Part shown: positions 47,505 to 58,110 of the stretch, piece by piece | Layout: each line of letters opens with the position of its first letter | How positions within the stretch are numbered: position 1 is the stretch's first letter | Assembly: GCA_014621425.1 (NCBI GenBank) | Contig: JAANBB010000146.1 | Location: 1 to 64,000, forward strand | From: Cylindrodendrum hubeiense | Taxonomy: Eukaryota; Ascomycota; Sordariomycetes; Hypocreales; Nectriaceae | Direction: 5' to 3' | Length of the DNA: 64,000 nt | Made by a program: the position numbers and the translations under genes | The notes under the pieces: model-generated | Seen by the model: only the letters and a program-made list of their open reading frames with translations | Told to the model about the DNA's origin: nothing | The model's database searches: none

Positions 47505-48599
47505 TCAATCAGTCTTCGTAGCCAGGATTTCCTTCTCCACGGCCTCTCCGAGACTCTGGGTATTTCCTCGGCCCCCCATGTCCGCCGTCATGATCTCCAA
47601 GTCAGCCCTTGCCAGGACGTTCTCAATTGCCGAGAGCATAGCTGCAGCCGCCTCGGTAAATCCAAAGTGATGCAACATCATCTGGCCGGCCCAGATCATG
47701 CCGACAGGGTTAGCGATCCCCTTGCCGAAAATGTCGGGAGCGCTACCGTGCACCGGCTCGAAGAGGCTCGGGAATTCGCCCGATGGGTTGATGTTTCCCG
47801 AGGGCGCAATGCCGATTGTGCCGGTGCAAGCTGGTCCCAGGTCCGACAAAATATCTCCGAAGAGGTTACTTCCGACAACGACGTCGAAGGAGTCAGGCCG
47901 CTGCACGAAATGCGCAGTCAGGATGTCGATGTGATACTGTTCCACGGCCACGTCTGGAAACTGCTTGTGCATCTCACGCACTCGGCTGTCCCAGTATGGC
48001 ATCGTGATGCTAATGCCGTTGCTCTTGGTTGCGCTCGTCAACTTCTTGCGCGGCCGGCTGGCAGCAAGATCAAAAGCGTAACGGAGCACCCTGTCCACAC
48101 CCACGCGCGTCATGATTGTCTCTTGGATGACCGTCTCTCGCTCCGTGCCCTCGAACATGGTACCTCCGACGCTGCTGTACTCGCCCTCGGTATTCTCCCG
48201 CACGATCCAGAAGTCAATATCGCCCGGCTTCCGGCCCGCCAGCGGGGACTTGACGCCGGGCATCAGTCGACAGGGACGGAGGTTGATGTACTGATCAAAC
48301 TCGCGACGGAACTTGAGCAGGCTGCCCCACAGTGAGACGTTGTCGGGCACTTGGTCGGGCATGCCAACAGCGCCAAAGTAGATGGCATCAAACTTGGAGA
48401 GCTTTTCTTTCCAATCCGCCGGCATCATATCGCCGTGCTTTTCGTAGTAATCGCAACTAGCAAAGTTGAAGTGCTCGAACTCCAGGGACAGGTTGAACTT
48501 CTGAGCCACCGCTTGGAGACACCGGACTCCGTACGGCATGACTTCAACGCCGATGCCATCTCCTGGCACCACGGCGATCTTAAGCGTCTTGGAAGCCAT
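47505..48599 (-). CDS. tartrate / D-malate-type decarboxylating dehydrogenase
   Basis: Intron-less, 364 aa, full family length. It belongs to the isopropylmalate/isocitrate dehydrogenase superfamily. Visible features are PGDGIG at 13-18, the substrate loop LWGSLLKFRREFDQYINLRP (tartrate/D-malate rather than isopropylmalate style), RENTEGEYSSVGG with the catalytic Tyr, TKSNG with the catalytic Lys, metal-binding Asp residues in the SNLFGDILSD segment, and the NAD-binding HGSAPDIFGKGIANP loop. Such enzymes (TtuC, DmlA/YeaU) oxidise D-malate, tartrate or related 2-hydroxy acids with NAD and Mn2+, sometimes with decarboxylation. The next gene upstream on the same strand is a dehalogenase-like hydrolase 480 bp away, hinting at hydroxy-acid metabolism. 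An isopropylmalate role is less likely. Confidence 0.92.
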   Translation of the reverse strand: MASKTLKIAVVPGDGIGVEVMPYGVRCLQAVAQKFNLSLEFEHFNFASCDYYEKHGDMMPADWKEKLSKFDAIYFGAVGMPDQVPDNVSLWGSLLKFRREFDQYINLRPCRLMPGVKSPLAGRKPGDIDFWIVRENTEGEYSSVGGTMFEGTERETVIQETIMTRVGVDRVLRYAFDLAASRPRKKLTSATKSNGISITMPYWDSRVREMHKQFPDVAVEQYHIDILTAHFVQRPDSFDVVVGSNLFGDILSDLGPACTGTIGIAPSGNINPSGEFPSLFEPVHGSAPDIFGKGIANPVGMIWAGQMMLHHFGFTEAAAAMLSAIENVLARADLEIMTADMGGRGNTQSLGEAVEKEILATKTD

Positions 48600-49078
48600 T
48601 ATATGAGCTTTTTAGAGAATATTTGGGTATAAATCAGAAAAGTGATGGATTATATGAACTATGACGAAGGCATAATGATCTCCGAGGTCGCTGTTGTGGA
48701 TGAAGAGGCCTTTTCTACTTCGAGAACATCGTCGGTAGAAAGAATAGCCGTGGCAGCATCGTACGGTTGCAGTGCGTTAATCGCTCCATCCTGATGCACG
48801 GGTGTTGCATATTCGTTTGGATATGTCCGATAATCGGACTATTGGACTCGCAGCTCTATTTTAGAGGTTCGGGATGCTGTTGTGCGACACCAGTTTACGT
48901 ATGGTAGTAGTCTGGAGCTGACGTCTTCTAGTCTCAGCACTCAACAGGCACCGTTGCAACAAGGTTTCCTTACAAGATTGATATATTCAACCGATGATAC
49001 AAATAAATACATTAAATCTACTCAAGCTTGTAAATATCTGACTAGTTTATGGACCAGCCCATGAATAGCTCCCAGTTC
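48600..49078. other. dehydrogenase promoter region
   Basis: 479 bp between two minus-strand genes. Contains an ATCCGATAATCGGACT-like near-palindrome at about 48823-48838 (GTCCGATAATCGGAC core), a candidate zinc-cluster binding site. No coding feature. Confidence 0.45.
48826..48840. promoter_or_regulatory. palindrome GTCCGATAATCGGAC
   Basis: A near-perfect inverted repeat (CCG-N5-CGG core) in the promoter of the dehydrogenase gene, about 235 bp before its ATG. Everted or inverted CGG triplets are typical Zn2Cys6 targets, and a zinc-cluster gene lies 1.5 kb away. The link is inferred. Confidence 0.45.
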
Positions 49079-49990
49079 TCACTTGAAAAAGTCGACAATA
49101 GCGGAAACAACCTCCTGCGGAGCATGCTCTGGAATATAATGACCTGAATCCACACTGTTGCCCTGGACGGTAATGCCTGGTTCCGTTACGTCCTGCCACT
49201 CTTTGACTGCATCGAAACATTTTTCGATGACACCGTGCTTGCCCCAAAGAACAAGCAACGGGCAGCGCAGCAATCGACCGTTCTTCAAATCCTCCTTCGC
49301 CTCCTCCAGATCCAACGTCGCAGCAGCACGGTAATCCTGGCACATGGCGTGAACTGCAGCCAGGTCCTCCATGTTCTTGACATAGGCATCGAAGCAGACT
49401 GGGTCAAAAATCTGCAACCCACCCAGCTGCCGTGACCCCATGAACGTCTCGGTCATCTCTCGAGGGCGCGCCGAAATGAGCATCTCGGGAAGCGGCTCAT
49501 CCTGTATCAAGAAGAACCAGTGATAGTACGCCTTGGCGAATTCAAAATCCGTCTTTTCATACATGGCAAGCGTGGGGCAAATGTCGAGAAGGATGGCTTT
49601 GCGGATCCGGTCGGGAAAGTCGACGCACAGCTTATGCGCCACCCGTGCACCGCGATCATGGGCGCAGACGTAGAAGGAATCGACAAAACCAAGTGCGTCC
49701 ATCACGGCCACGCAGTCGCGGGCCATGGCGCTCTTTGCGTATGCCGATAGTTCATCTGGCTTGGAAGATTCCCCATAACCGCGAATGTCAATGAGGATGA
49801 CCGTGTACTTGTCGAGCAGCTGAGGAGCAACACGGTGCCAGATGTGACGAGTCTGAGGAAAGCCGTGGATCAAGAGGAGTGGCGGAGCGGCAGAAGATGA
49901 ATCACCACTCTTCAACCCATGGATCGTGACATCTGGGTCAGATTGTGTTTTGATGGCGAACGGCTGGAATCCTTCAAACATGTTGGGCAT
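49079..49990 (-). CDS. fluoroacetate-dehalogenase-like alpha/beta hydrolase
   Basis: 303 aa from the ATG that begins MPNMFEGF, matching the N terminus and length of haloacetate dehalogenases; the frame continues upstream only from a non-ATG codon. The HGFPQT oxyanion motif is at 42-47. The nucleophile Asp112 sits in HDRGAR with Arg113 and Arg116, Asp136 follows a strand, and His284 closes the triad in SGHYIPEHAP. His157, Trp158 and Tyr220 match the halide-stabilising residues of bacterial fluoroacetate dehalogenase (RPA1163 numbering His155, Trp156, Tyr219), offset by one or two. The Trp lining the tunnel (Trp185 there) has no visible counterpart. The reaction would give a 2-hydroxy acid plus halide; an epoxide hydrolase role is the main alternative. 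It neighbours the tartrate-type dehydrogenase. Confidence 0.88.
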   Translation of the reverse strand: MPNMFEGFQPFAIKTQSDPDVTIHGLKSGDSSSAAPPLLLIHGFPQTRHIWHRVAPQLLDKYTVILIDIRGYGESSKPDELSAYAKSAMARDCVAVMDALGFVDSFYVCAHDRGARVAHKLCVDFPDRIRKAILLDICPTLAMYEKTDFEFAKAYYHWFFLIQDEPLPEMLISARPREMTETFMGSRQLGGLQIFDPVCFDAYVKNMEDLAAVHAMCQDYRAAATLDLEEAKEDLKNGRLLRCPLLVLWGKHGVIEKCFDAVKEWQDVTEPGITVQGNSVDSGHYIPEHAPQEVVSAIVDFFK

Positions 49991-50380
49991 TGCAGGTGTG
50001 ACTTGTTCTGTTGTCTCAAAGTCTGCATGAGTGTACAGATTACGCGGGGAGCGGTTACCTTTGACCAATTCGAGATTCAGCCCATTTGATATCCAACCCG
50101 ATCATCAGATGCTGACGTCCCCCTCTCGGGCTAGCATGCGAATGAAGTCATAGCCGAGCAGAAGCCGGGTAGTGCGGATGGTTTGTCGGCTTAATATTTA
50201 AGCGCTCACTATGGAGTAGCGAGTGCTTTGAGCGGGCCAAGGTTGGAGCGACAAAATCCCGCTCCAATGTCCGCTTCCCCAATCACTCTCTACACACATG
50301 CACATCCGAGCCCTGTCGGCAAAAGAAGAACCCCTGTATCCTTTTGACTCTCCAGATTCGATATATTCACCCGTGAGCGC
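49991..50380. promoter_or_regulatory. divergent promoter, hydrolase / zinc-cluster gene
   Basis: 390 bp separate the two ATGs. CGG triplets cluster at 50166-50190 (three copies on the plus strand). A shared control region would let the zinc-cluster protein regulate the hydrolase. No TATA box stands out. Confidence 0.4.
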
Positions 50381-51404
50381 ATGGCGTCAGTCCGTGGTCG
50401 CGCGGCATGCAACGGATGCCGTGCACGCAAACAGAAGGTGGGTACTCCATGCCCGTGATATTAAATACGCATGGCTTCGTTAAACAACTGGAACTGACCC
50501 TGCTTTGACAGTGTGATGAAACTAGGTACAGGCTATCTCAAGTTTATGCTCTATCATTTCCTTTACCAGGTTCACTGACGGTTTTGGTGAAAAAGACCAG
50601 TCTGCTCAAGATGCCGCACGCTCAGCCAACCCTGTATCTGGCCAGTATCACGGAAACGGTAAGACCAATCCATAACCAATGAATCTTTCTAGTTTTATGT
50701 ATTGTTTTTGCAATAAACATAGTATCAGAGCTTGTTTTGACATGACCGCGCCTCAATCTAGTGGCCCGGCGAAAGGATATACCGAAGCCCTGGAGCATCG
50801 GCTAAGGGAGACTGAGACTGCTCTATTACGTCTTTGGATGGCTACGGCCGAAATTTCAGTAGACCATGCATTCAGCGAAAATGTCTATTTACCAGAGAAC
50901 TACTCTCGTTCATCAAATGATGGGCGCCAAGTCCCTTCTCATGTCGGATCCGACAAGTCGAGTACGGTCACACAGTGGGAGAATTTCCCTCTACAATCTG
51001 CCCAAGATGTTGCCAAGTGGGCTAGAGGGGCTAAAGGAGCGACAAAAATATTCGAAGACCAGACGGCGAGGAGCGACCAGACAATGTTAGACTGTCCACC
51101 TCAGCAGCCATATGTGGCCATGGAAGATCGGGTTCCCCAGAACACAAGGCCCTCTGACACAATTTTATCAACGCCTCCGGCATCAGTATCAGTATTTTCG
51201 AACACAGATGCGATGTTAACCCCAGAGACACAGTCTGCACAGGAAGGCGAGGCGTCAACAACAAACACACCCGTCAACTATGTGGCCCGACTTCGAAACC
51301 GTCGCCAAGAAACGGAGAACGTATTACGCCCAAGCAGTCCACCTTCCAGCGCAAAAGTCAAGATCCAACTATCACAAGAATTTACTGATCAGTATTTGTG
51401 GTAG
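50381..51404 (+). CDS. short Zn2Cys6 DNA-binding protein lacking a regulatory domain
   Basis: Exons 50381-50437, 50512-50525 (14 bp), 50596-50658 and 50762-51404; 258 aa. The zinc cluster (C-x2-C-x6-C-x5-C-x2-C-x6-C, residues 10-37) is split over three exons, with Cys10 and Cys13 in ACNGCRARKQK. It is followed by SRKRGPAKGYTEALE and a heptad-like helix (EHRLRETETALLRL), the linker and dimerisation coil of full-size regulators. After that only low-complexity Ser/Thr/Gln sequence remains before the stop after DQYLW. There is no fungal_trans domain. Such short zinc-cluster proteins exist naturally, but a domain-complementary gene converges on it from the right. It probably binds CGG-containing sites as a dimer and may regulate the adjacent hydrolase and dehydrogenase. 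Confidence 0.82.
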
Positions 51405-51882
51405 AGGGGTCTCATCCTCTTGATCTCCTACCTAAATAATGCCGGCACTCACGTTGATTAAGACGCTCGCCAGAACAACAAACCCTTGAACGACAATCTA
51501 GTATTTAAGACTAGGCCAGAACCAAATCGCTAGGCATCTCCTAAGCGAATGAATCAGATTTAGATGCAGATTTTATTCGTGTTTCTGCGTACAATAATAT
51601 CCTCGGTATTGTTCAGCAAAGCTCGACTACTCTCTTTGGGGTCCACAATATATGATGAGATCTCGGGATCTCATGTATGCCGCTCGACACAGTTCTTCTA
51701 GAAATGCGAACAGTTTTATCAATAATGCAGACGGCACCGTTGTGAGTGCCCGCTCAATTCCTTGATATTTCTGGGGTTTAGACCGATGTTGGTATCAAAT
51801 CATCGGGAGTGGCAACAGATCAAGTTCCAACAGACCATTGCCGCTACTCCCGAATCCATGCGTGTATAATACTGAACAGTCA
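51405..51882. other. spacer between the convergent regulator genes
   Basis: 478 bp, moderately AT-rich, with no recognisable feature. If the inversion idea is right, one breakpoint lies in or next to it. Confidence 0.45.
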
Positions 51883-54176
51883 CTATACACCAAAGCGACT
51901 AGACCCTGCTATATTGGAATCCCAACCAATAGAGCTAAACAAGCTGCCCATTTCAGTGTCCGGAACGCCGCTGAAAAGGTCTTGGCCACCGATGTGAGAT
52001 GCATCAAACCCAAAATCGGGTCCGGTATATTCCATGACAGGCATCCAGTCATCGGCCTCGAAAGGATTTTCGTCGGCTGCGCTGTTTGAAGCTGTGAACT
52101 GAAGCGGCCCCTGGTGCCATGCCGTCCCCTCATTGTATAATCTTTGTCTTTTGGCGCCCCGGACTTCCGGGTTCGCGGTTGACAATCCATCAAGGTCCGT
52201 TGGCTGCCCTGGAACACGGTACGATAGCCTCGGAGGGAACATGGTGAAGCTCGAGTCAACGGGGTCGGGGCCGAAACGAGCATTTAACTGTTGAAGAAGC
52301 GCTTTGACAGCTTCTCGACAGTGACGTGCACCTGTCCACCGAGATGCCATGGACTCCAGTATTTTGAGGCAGTGGCCAAGATCTCTATGAAGTCCAAATT
52401 AGCTCCGTACAGGACGAATGGCGCAGGTAGGTGATTAGGGAATGGCCGAGTAAGAAACACCTACGAATTCGCCTTTGCATTCGGGTACAGCTCTAACAGG
52501 CTGGCAAAAGAAATAACCAACCCTGCCATCCAAACAGCTGACAGTGTTGCTGGCCAGGCCATCAGGAAAGGATTGTCCGTATGCCGCTTTAACTGTACGA
52601 TGATATTTCGACTTGCGCTTAAGGCCGTCTGCACGCTGGATTGGAAGTCTTCGTTATCCGGTGGGAGTGAAAGAAAGGGGCGATGAATTAACAGTATAAG
52701 ATAGTTGTGCAGCATGTTGAAAAAAACGGAGTGTGAGGGCTGATGATTCGAAGACCCATCATGGACCTCATCTTGGAACGCAGGAGGGAGACCATTCCAC
52801 CAATAATGGACCCGATAGTTGATGTCCCGAATACTTTGGGAGTTGATATTTCGAGTGTGTATTGATCTGTGGAACAGATGGACAACTTCGCCGAGCAACT
52901 GAGAGTAAGTTGCGAGATGACTCAAGATAAACTCCCTTGCTTCTTTGCCAGCGGCTATGTAATGCTTTGCCGGGCTTTGAGCTGCGAGGATATCATGAGT
53001 TGTCAGCAAGTCTCTTGGCCTACTACTTGACTCTGGCCTAGCCGAGGAATTTCCAGCCAGGTAACCAGTCTCGCCTTGGTTCATCGGTAAGTGGTCAAGA
53101 ACTTGCTCGTTCAGAGCTGCCTGTGAGGCGGTGGCGTTCTCCCTGGCCTTGACTGGCCGATGTAGTTCTACCATCCCAGGAATACAAACATCCACATCAG
53201 CGTCCTGGATGCTAAAAGGATGACCCAATGCCTGGCCTATGTAGCGGTCGAGGACGTAGGCACACCAAAAGATGCGCTTCCGGATGCCACATGTGCCGTG
53301 AGGGAGCTGACGGTAGCGCGAAGGACATCGATGAAAGCCGGAGTTGTACATTGACCGGGCCAAGGCGCCTTGGATTGTCGAAGCAGCCCGTAGTGACATG
53401 GTAGTGATCAGATATAGCTCTGCGGCCAAAAGAGCCTGGAGGGAAGCGACGTCGTGGCTCGAAAAAAGGGCTGCTATTACAGATATGAATGCCGGAATTG
53501 ATTGGATGCGACATGACGGGTCCAAAACTTCGCCAGTTGATGTCGAGGCGACAATGTTGAATATGCACTGGAACGTGACTGCTCGGCACAGCTTCCAATT
53601 GGGCTGACGGTTGGCGGGCGAGTCGAGGTCAGGATCGTCGTCATAGAAGCGATTGACTTGTTCGACAAAGGTCGGCCCATGCAAGAAGGGGAAGAAGGGA
53701 TGCCAATGACGAAAGAAGGTCATTAGAAGCTTCTGAGCCTTGTCCGCTGGAGGAGCGATGCCCAGGGCAGTGGCGTCAACGCCATAAGACCGGGTTCCAG
53801 GGCTTGTACTTGGAGCTGACTCGGTCGGGTCTACTCTCCGCTCATCGGCTACCGACTGAGGCACATCTTGGCTTTCAGGCGCAACAAGGTAGGTATGAGC
53901 TGAGCCTGGGTCAGGGCCATCAGTATTAGTGCCAGGATTCGCATTGGAATTGACACCAGTGCCACCGTCACGTCGCCGTTCAGAGGCGTCCACAGCGTTG
54001 GCCGACGCTGCCCTGGCAAAAGCACGGAAGACGGTATCGGCAAAGAAGACGCCGCTAGCGCTTCCGATAAACTCGCTGTCGCTAGACGGCAGGGCGACAA
54101 ACGATCCAATCTCAATCGGTGGTAGATGGTTGGTCGCAGGACCACTGCTGTATTGTCCACGGGGTGGCGCAGACAT
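51883..54176 (-). CDS. fungal_trans-domain regulator without zinc cluster
   Basis: Exons 52465-54176 and 51883-52384; 737 aa. The N-terminal 150 residues are Ser/Ala/Pro-rich. From about residue 150 a typical middle homology region follows: FRHWHPFFPFLHGPTF, a long helical array with RKRIFWCAYVLDRYIGQALG, and LLIHRPFL. The C-terminal 160 residues are disordered-looking. No Cys6 motif precedes it: the ATG-proximal part has no Cys pairs, and in the 500 bp upstream on this strand I find no C-x2-C-x6-C pattern. The protein therefore resembles the regulatory half of a Zn2Cys6 activator. Possible roles are partner or inhibitor of the zinc-cluster protein encoded 0.5 kb away, or a decayed regulator. 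The frame is fully open with no sign of pseudogenisation. Confidence 0.85.
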
Positions 54177-56008
54177 GACGACGCCTGTGAAGCGGCAGGC
54201 GTGTATAAGATGTTCAATATCAAGTTGCGGGCATGGAAAATGGCGCGGTGCTCAATGGTAAGTCAGTTCTCATGGGTGAGCAGGTATCCCAACGGCATTG
54301 TAGACCTATTCGGTCGTCGTAGTGTCATCTGCCGTCTAAGTTCCTCAGGAAAGCGTACAATTAGTGGCGGGTCTGGTAGTTGTTCCTCGGCATTTCTTTC
54401 TGCCGCCTCTCCGTAGCGTCTTTGTCGACAAGCTACCCGCGACGGCCGGGGAGAAATACAGGCTGCCCACTATAGAATATCCTCAACTATTACCGAGTTA
54501 TTCTTAAAAAAGGACCACTGTAGGAGTGTTTGGGCAAAAAGTCTCGCCCGTGTAAGATTGATGTGCTTGAGAGGTAGTGGCGCTACAACACCGCCATACA
54601 TGCAACAGAAGTGAGAAAGCAATACCACGGCGCGGGGATGGGTGAGTATCTTTTTTAAACGAGGTAAGCTCAATACTTAATTTATGATCATAACTTTACA
54701 CACTGAATTAGACATGCCTTAGGCTAAGGGCGAAGTTCCAAACAAACAAGAGAGCGAGAAGAAAGAAGCCGCATCAAATCCATCGACGGGACTTCGCTAG
54801 TTATTATATGCGATTCAAGTCAGGCTCGCCACTCTTCCACTTCTTTAGAATAATATAAAGACATGGTCAATGATTTTTAAAAGCTTGGGGATGATAAAAC
54901 AGAAGTAAAAGGCTTGTGAAAAGAGGGTAGGTATTCGAACTGTTGCTGTGTGTGTGCATTGACTTCAGTCCTAAAATTTAGACAGGTGGCAATCCTTATA
55001 TATATTTTTGTACCTATTCATCCGGTTATGTCTAGTATTCATCTGAACTTCTCCTGCTTTCGATCCAAGTGCATATTTATCCAGAAGTGCGGCTGTACAA
55101 TGCGAAACAATCCTCTTGGATCCATTGTTAGTCGAGTTTCAACAGCATTGCGGTTGGTATTTGGTTCATTTTAGTCGACCTCTGCTGCAGATACGAAGAA
55201 TCCTTCACTTAAGTCCTCCCCTGTAGAGTATTCAGCTGTACAATATTTAAAATACCTCGGAGTGACAAAAAATACTGTGAACATGCGAACAACTCCAAGT
55301 TCAATATCCCTCCATTGTCCCAAGCTCGATAGCTAATTTTAATGAGTCAAGACAATAAAACACTTAGGTAGTAAGATCAGGTACATCGCTTATTTAAGAG
55401 CTGAGAGAAACGGCGCTAAATTTCCCTTTTTGAGACCGGCTTCAAAAGCAAAGAGTAAAGTTTACGGTCTCAGCCATTTTGGGGATCTGCATTTCCGTGA
55501 TTGATCTCTGGTAACTGGCTGATCAGGCCCACAATAGTGAATACGATTGCTCCAGGGCCATTTACCTACATTACGGGCTCTGGACGGTCTATGTTCAGAA
55601 AGCCTGAGATGTAACCAAAGGTAGACATTCAGGTAGCTCTTGACGGGGATGTCAAGCCTCAACGAGGCAGTCATGCAGGCCTCACATCATGCCTGTTGGC
55701 TACTTTGCTTTTCCACGAGCTGGCCGTCCAGTGAATACTAAAATTCTGAGACTTCACAATAACCCCTTGATCCGGCCATCAGCGTTAGTGGGTGATCCAC
55801 GACTTGAAGGGAACCCGGAAGCTGGGATAATGTGGGGAAGTGATTGAAGATCCCCGAAAATAAGCGGAAGGGAAAAGCAATGAGTGAACCTCCTGGTTTT
55901 CCTTCCTCCCTCGTCATGTAAATGGTTTATGTTGCCTCCTTCACGTCGAATAAAGATCATGGATCCCCTTCTCTCCTTCCGAAAACACCGTCCTTAGCCT
56001 ACTTCATC
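54177..56008. other. intergenic region, 1.8 kb
   Basis: Divergent promoters of the fungal_trans gene and the RGS receptor. On the minus strand, about 54270-54440 stays open with coding-like sequence (a VRFPEELRRQ segment) but has no zinc cluster and no clear splice link to the gene below. Poly-A/T-rich parts lie at 54840-54900 and 55215-55275. Confidence 0.4.
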
Positions 56009-57944
56009 ATGTCCACCATGGCAGGTATCTCGGTGTACACGTTCCCGCCGAGCCCACCCAAGTGGGATGGGGTGGGTGTTTTCTACGTTTCGTTTTGTGC
56101 CATTTGGTCCACTCTTGTCTTCTCGGGCATGGCGTTTTGTTGGTTCAACCGTCACAATCCCATCCTCAAGATCCGCGGTCTGCCACTGTCGTTCGCTGCC
56201 ATCACGTTTCTACACACATACTGGATTCTCGGTCAAATCACATACCCGATCGGAGGGACCATGCCACTCGTTCTCGCATACGATATTCAGTATTTTTTCA
56301 TGGGCATCTGGTTTCCCCTCGGCATCGCCCTCTTCCATGCCTCCAACATTCGTTTCCTCCACGTCGCCAAGCTACAGAAGCAGTTCACGCATCCCGATCT
56401 TCGAAGCCATGCAGGCTGCAATGGCGCCCAGACATCGTGGCTTTGCCGCCTGAGAAACATGAACTACTCGGAAATTGTCATGATACTTATTGGCCTCGGC
56501 ATGGTCCTTCAGGTATCTTGTTCGCGCTTTATCTTTACCAGCCGATGACGCTAACTATTAAACCTAGGCCCTTCTCACCGTCGGTATGTGGCTAGTTTGT
56601 CGAAAGTACCATCCGACATTTGGTATCCCCGGTACGGAACTGCGTGGTGCGACACTCCCAGAGCAATTGGTGGATCTAGGTCGAGGGTGGGAATGGTGGC
56701 CGTCGGTACTATGGCAAGTGATTTGGACCTGGATCGTACGTATTCCCCATTCAATCCACAGCGTACAATCTTACAGTCAATCTCTACTACAGGTCGCACC
56801 GATCCTGATCTGGCGAGCCTGGGGAATCCGCGATACAATGGGATGGCGCACCCAGACCATCGGCTGCTGTCTCTCCAAGTTCGTTGTCTCTCTGCCACAA
56901 GTGACTATGCCACTGACAAACTTATCCTAGCCTTCATGCGACCCCAATGTTCATGATCTCAACTTACGTACCTGCCTTTGCTCCGGTCAATGCGTATTTT
57001 GCCCCAAGTCAATGGTGAGCATCCGAGTTGGGATTGTACTAGCCGATTGTCACAAAACACACTCGTTGACAAAACATAGGATACACCTATCTGTGATGAT
57101 GTTCGAAGTCTTCACCGTGTTTGTCCCCGTTTGCCAGGTCCTAATGCTCTGGATCCTAAATAAAAAGGTAGTCGACTCAAACGCCAAATGGGAAACAGCA
57201 TCACAAGCAACGACACTCAGAGTATCGGCCTCAGCAGAGTGGAATTCCTCACTCAGTGTCGCCGAGAAAGGCCAGCCATTGGACTATCTAGACCAGGCGA
57301 TGGGCGATCGCTTGTTAACAATGAGTGCCCTCGACCACGTACTTAATGAGAACCCAGGTCCGCTACAAGACTTCTCGGCACTCAGCGATTTCTCGGGAGA
57401 AAACATCGCTTTCCTAACCCGTACTGCCTTTTGGAGGTCAATGTGGCCAGCACCCGGCGAGCAGCAGAAACTCGATGCGTACAACCACGCCCTGGAGATT
57501 TACACCGACTTCATCAGCCCCCGAGACGCCGAGTTTCCCTTGAACTTGTCGTCGCAAGATCTGAAACGTCTTGAAGATATCTTCGAAAAGTCCGCGCGAA
57601 TCGTATGCGGGGAAGCACGGGTGAATCCAGTCACACCATTTAACATCGACCAGTCATTGGATATTAGACAGGGATTCAGTACACCAAGGTTTGAGCATAT
57701 TAGTAGCCGGCCAAAGTACACGGGCGAGGTCTCTAAACACTTCGACTTGGCTGTCTTTGATAGTGCAGTCTCTCATATCAAGTACCTAGTCTTGACAAAC
57801 ACATGGCCGAAGTTTGTGAGGGAGATGCAGCAACGAAGACGGTCAAGCGAGACGGGACGGAGTGTTTTTACGGGAACATCACAGACAACGCTTGCGAGCC
57901 GTGTGTCAAATCATGTGTCGAACTTCATTCATTCCTTGTTTTAA
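56009..57944 (+). CDS. seven-TM receptor fused to RGS domain (GprK / MoRgs7 type)
   Basis: Exons 56009-56512, 56568-56735, 56793-56878, 56931-57014 and 57080-57944; 568 aa. Seven hydrophobic segments occur in the first 310 residues, with WFNRHNP and KYHPTFG loops. The RGS domain occupies about 355-515: it begins at a short helix with LDHVLNENPGPLQDFSAL and ENIAFL, then shows the helix pair ending in FDSAVSHIKYLVLTNTWPKFV. This architecture matches Aspergillus GprK and Magnaporthe MoRgs7: a GPCR-like module joined to a GTPase-accelerating domain that switches off a G-alpha subunit. A basic Ser/Arg-rich tail follows. Exon 3 ends at a GTTCGT donor, required for frame. An in-frame ATG at 55922 would add 29 residues; the internal one has better context and lies directly before TM1. 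Confidence 0.9.
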
Positions 57945-58068
57945 GACTGCGGAGGTATTTGCCAAGATGACGGGATTGACTTTGGCGGTCCAATCCTTAT
58001 CCAATCCCACCAGCTCCATCGTATATTTTTAGACTTAGTTCAATGAGGGGTTCTCCTAGTGTCATAGC

Positions 58069-58110
58069 TATCTAATCCGATAGCTGAAGTATCTAATCTG
58101 ATAGCTGAAG
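58069..58110. repeat. 21-bp tandem duplication
   Basis: Two adjacent copies of TATCTAATC[C/T]GATAGCTGAAG differing at one base (58069-58089 and 58090-58110), just downstream of the RGS-receptor gene. Confidence 0.85.

Noticed and set aside
47667..48335. Plus-strand frame of 222 codons
   Set aside because: Antisense shadow of the tartrate-type dehydrogenase, which has full family motifs.
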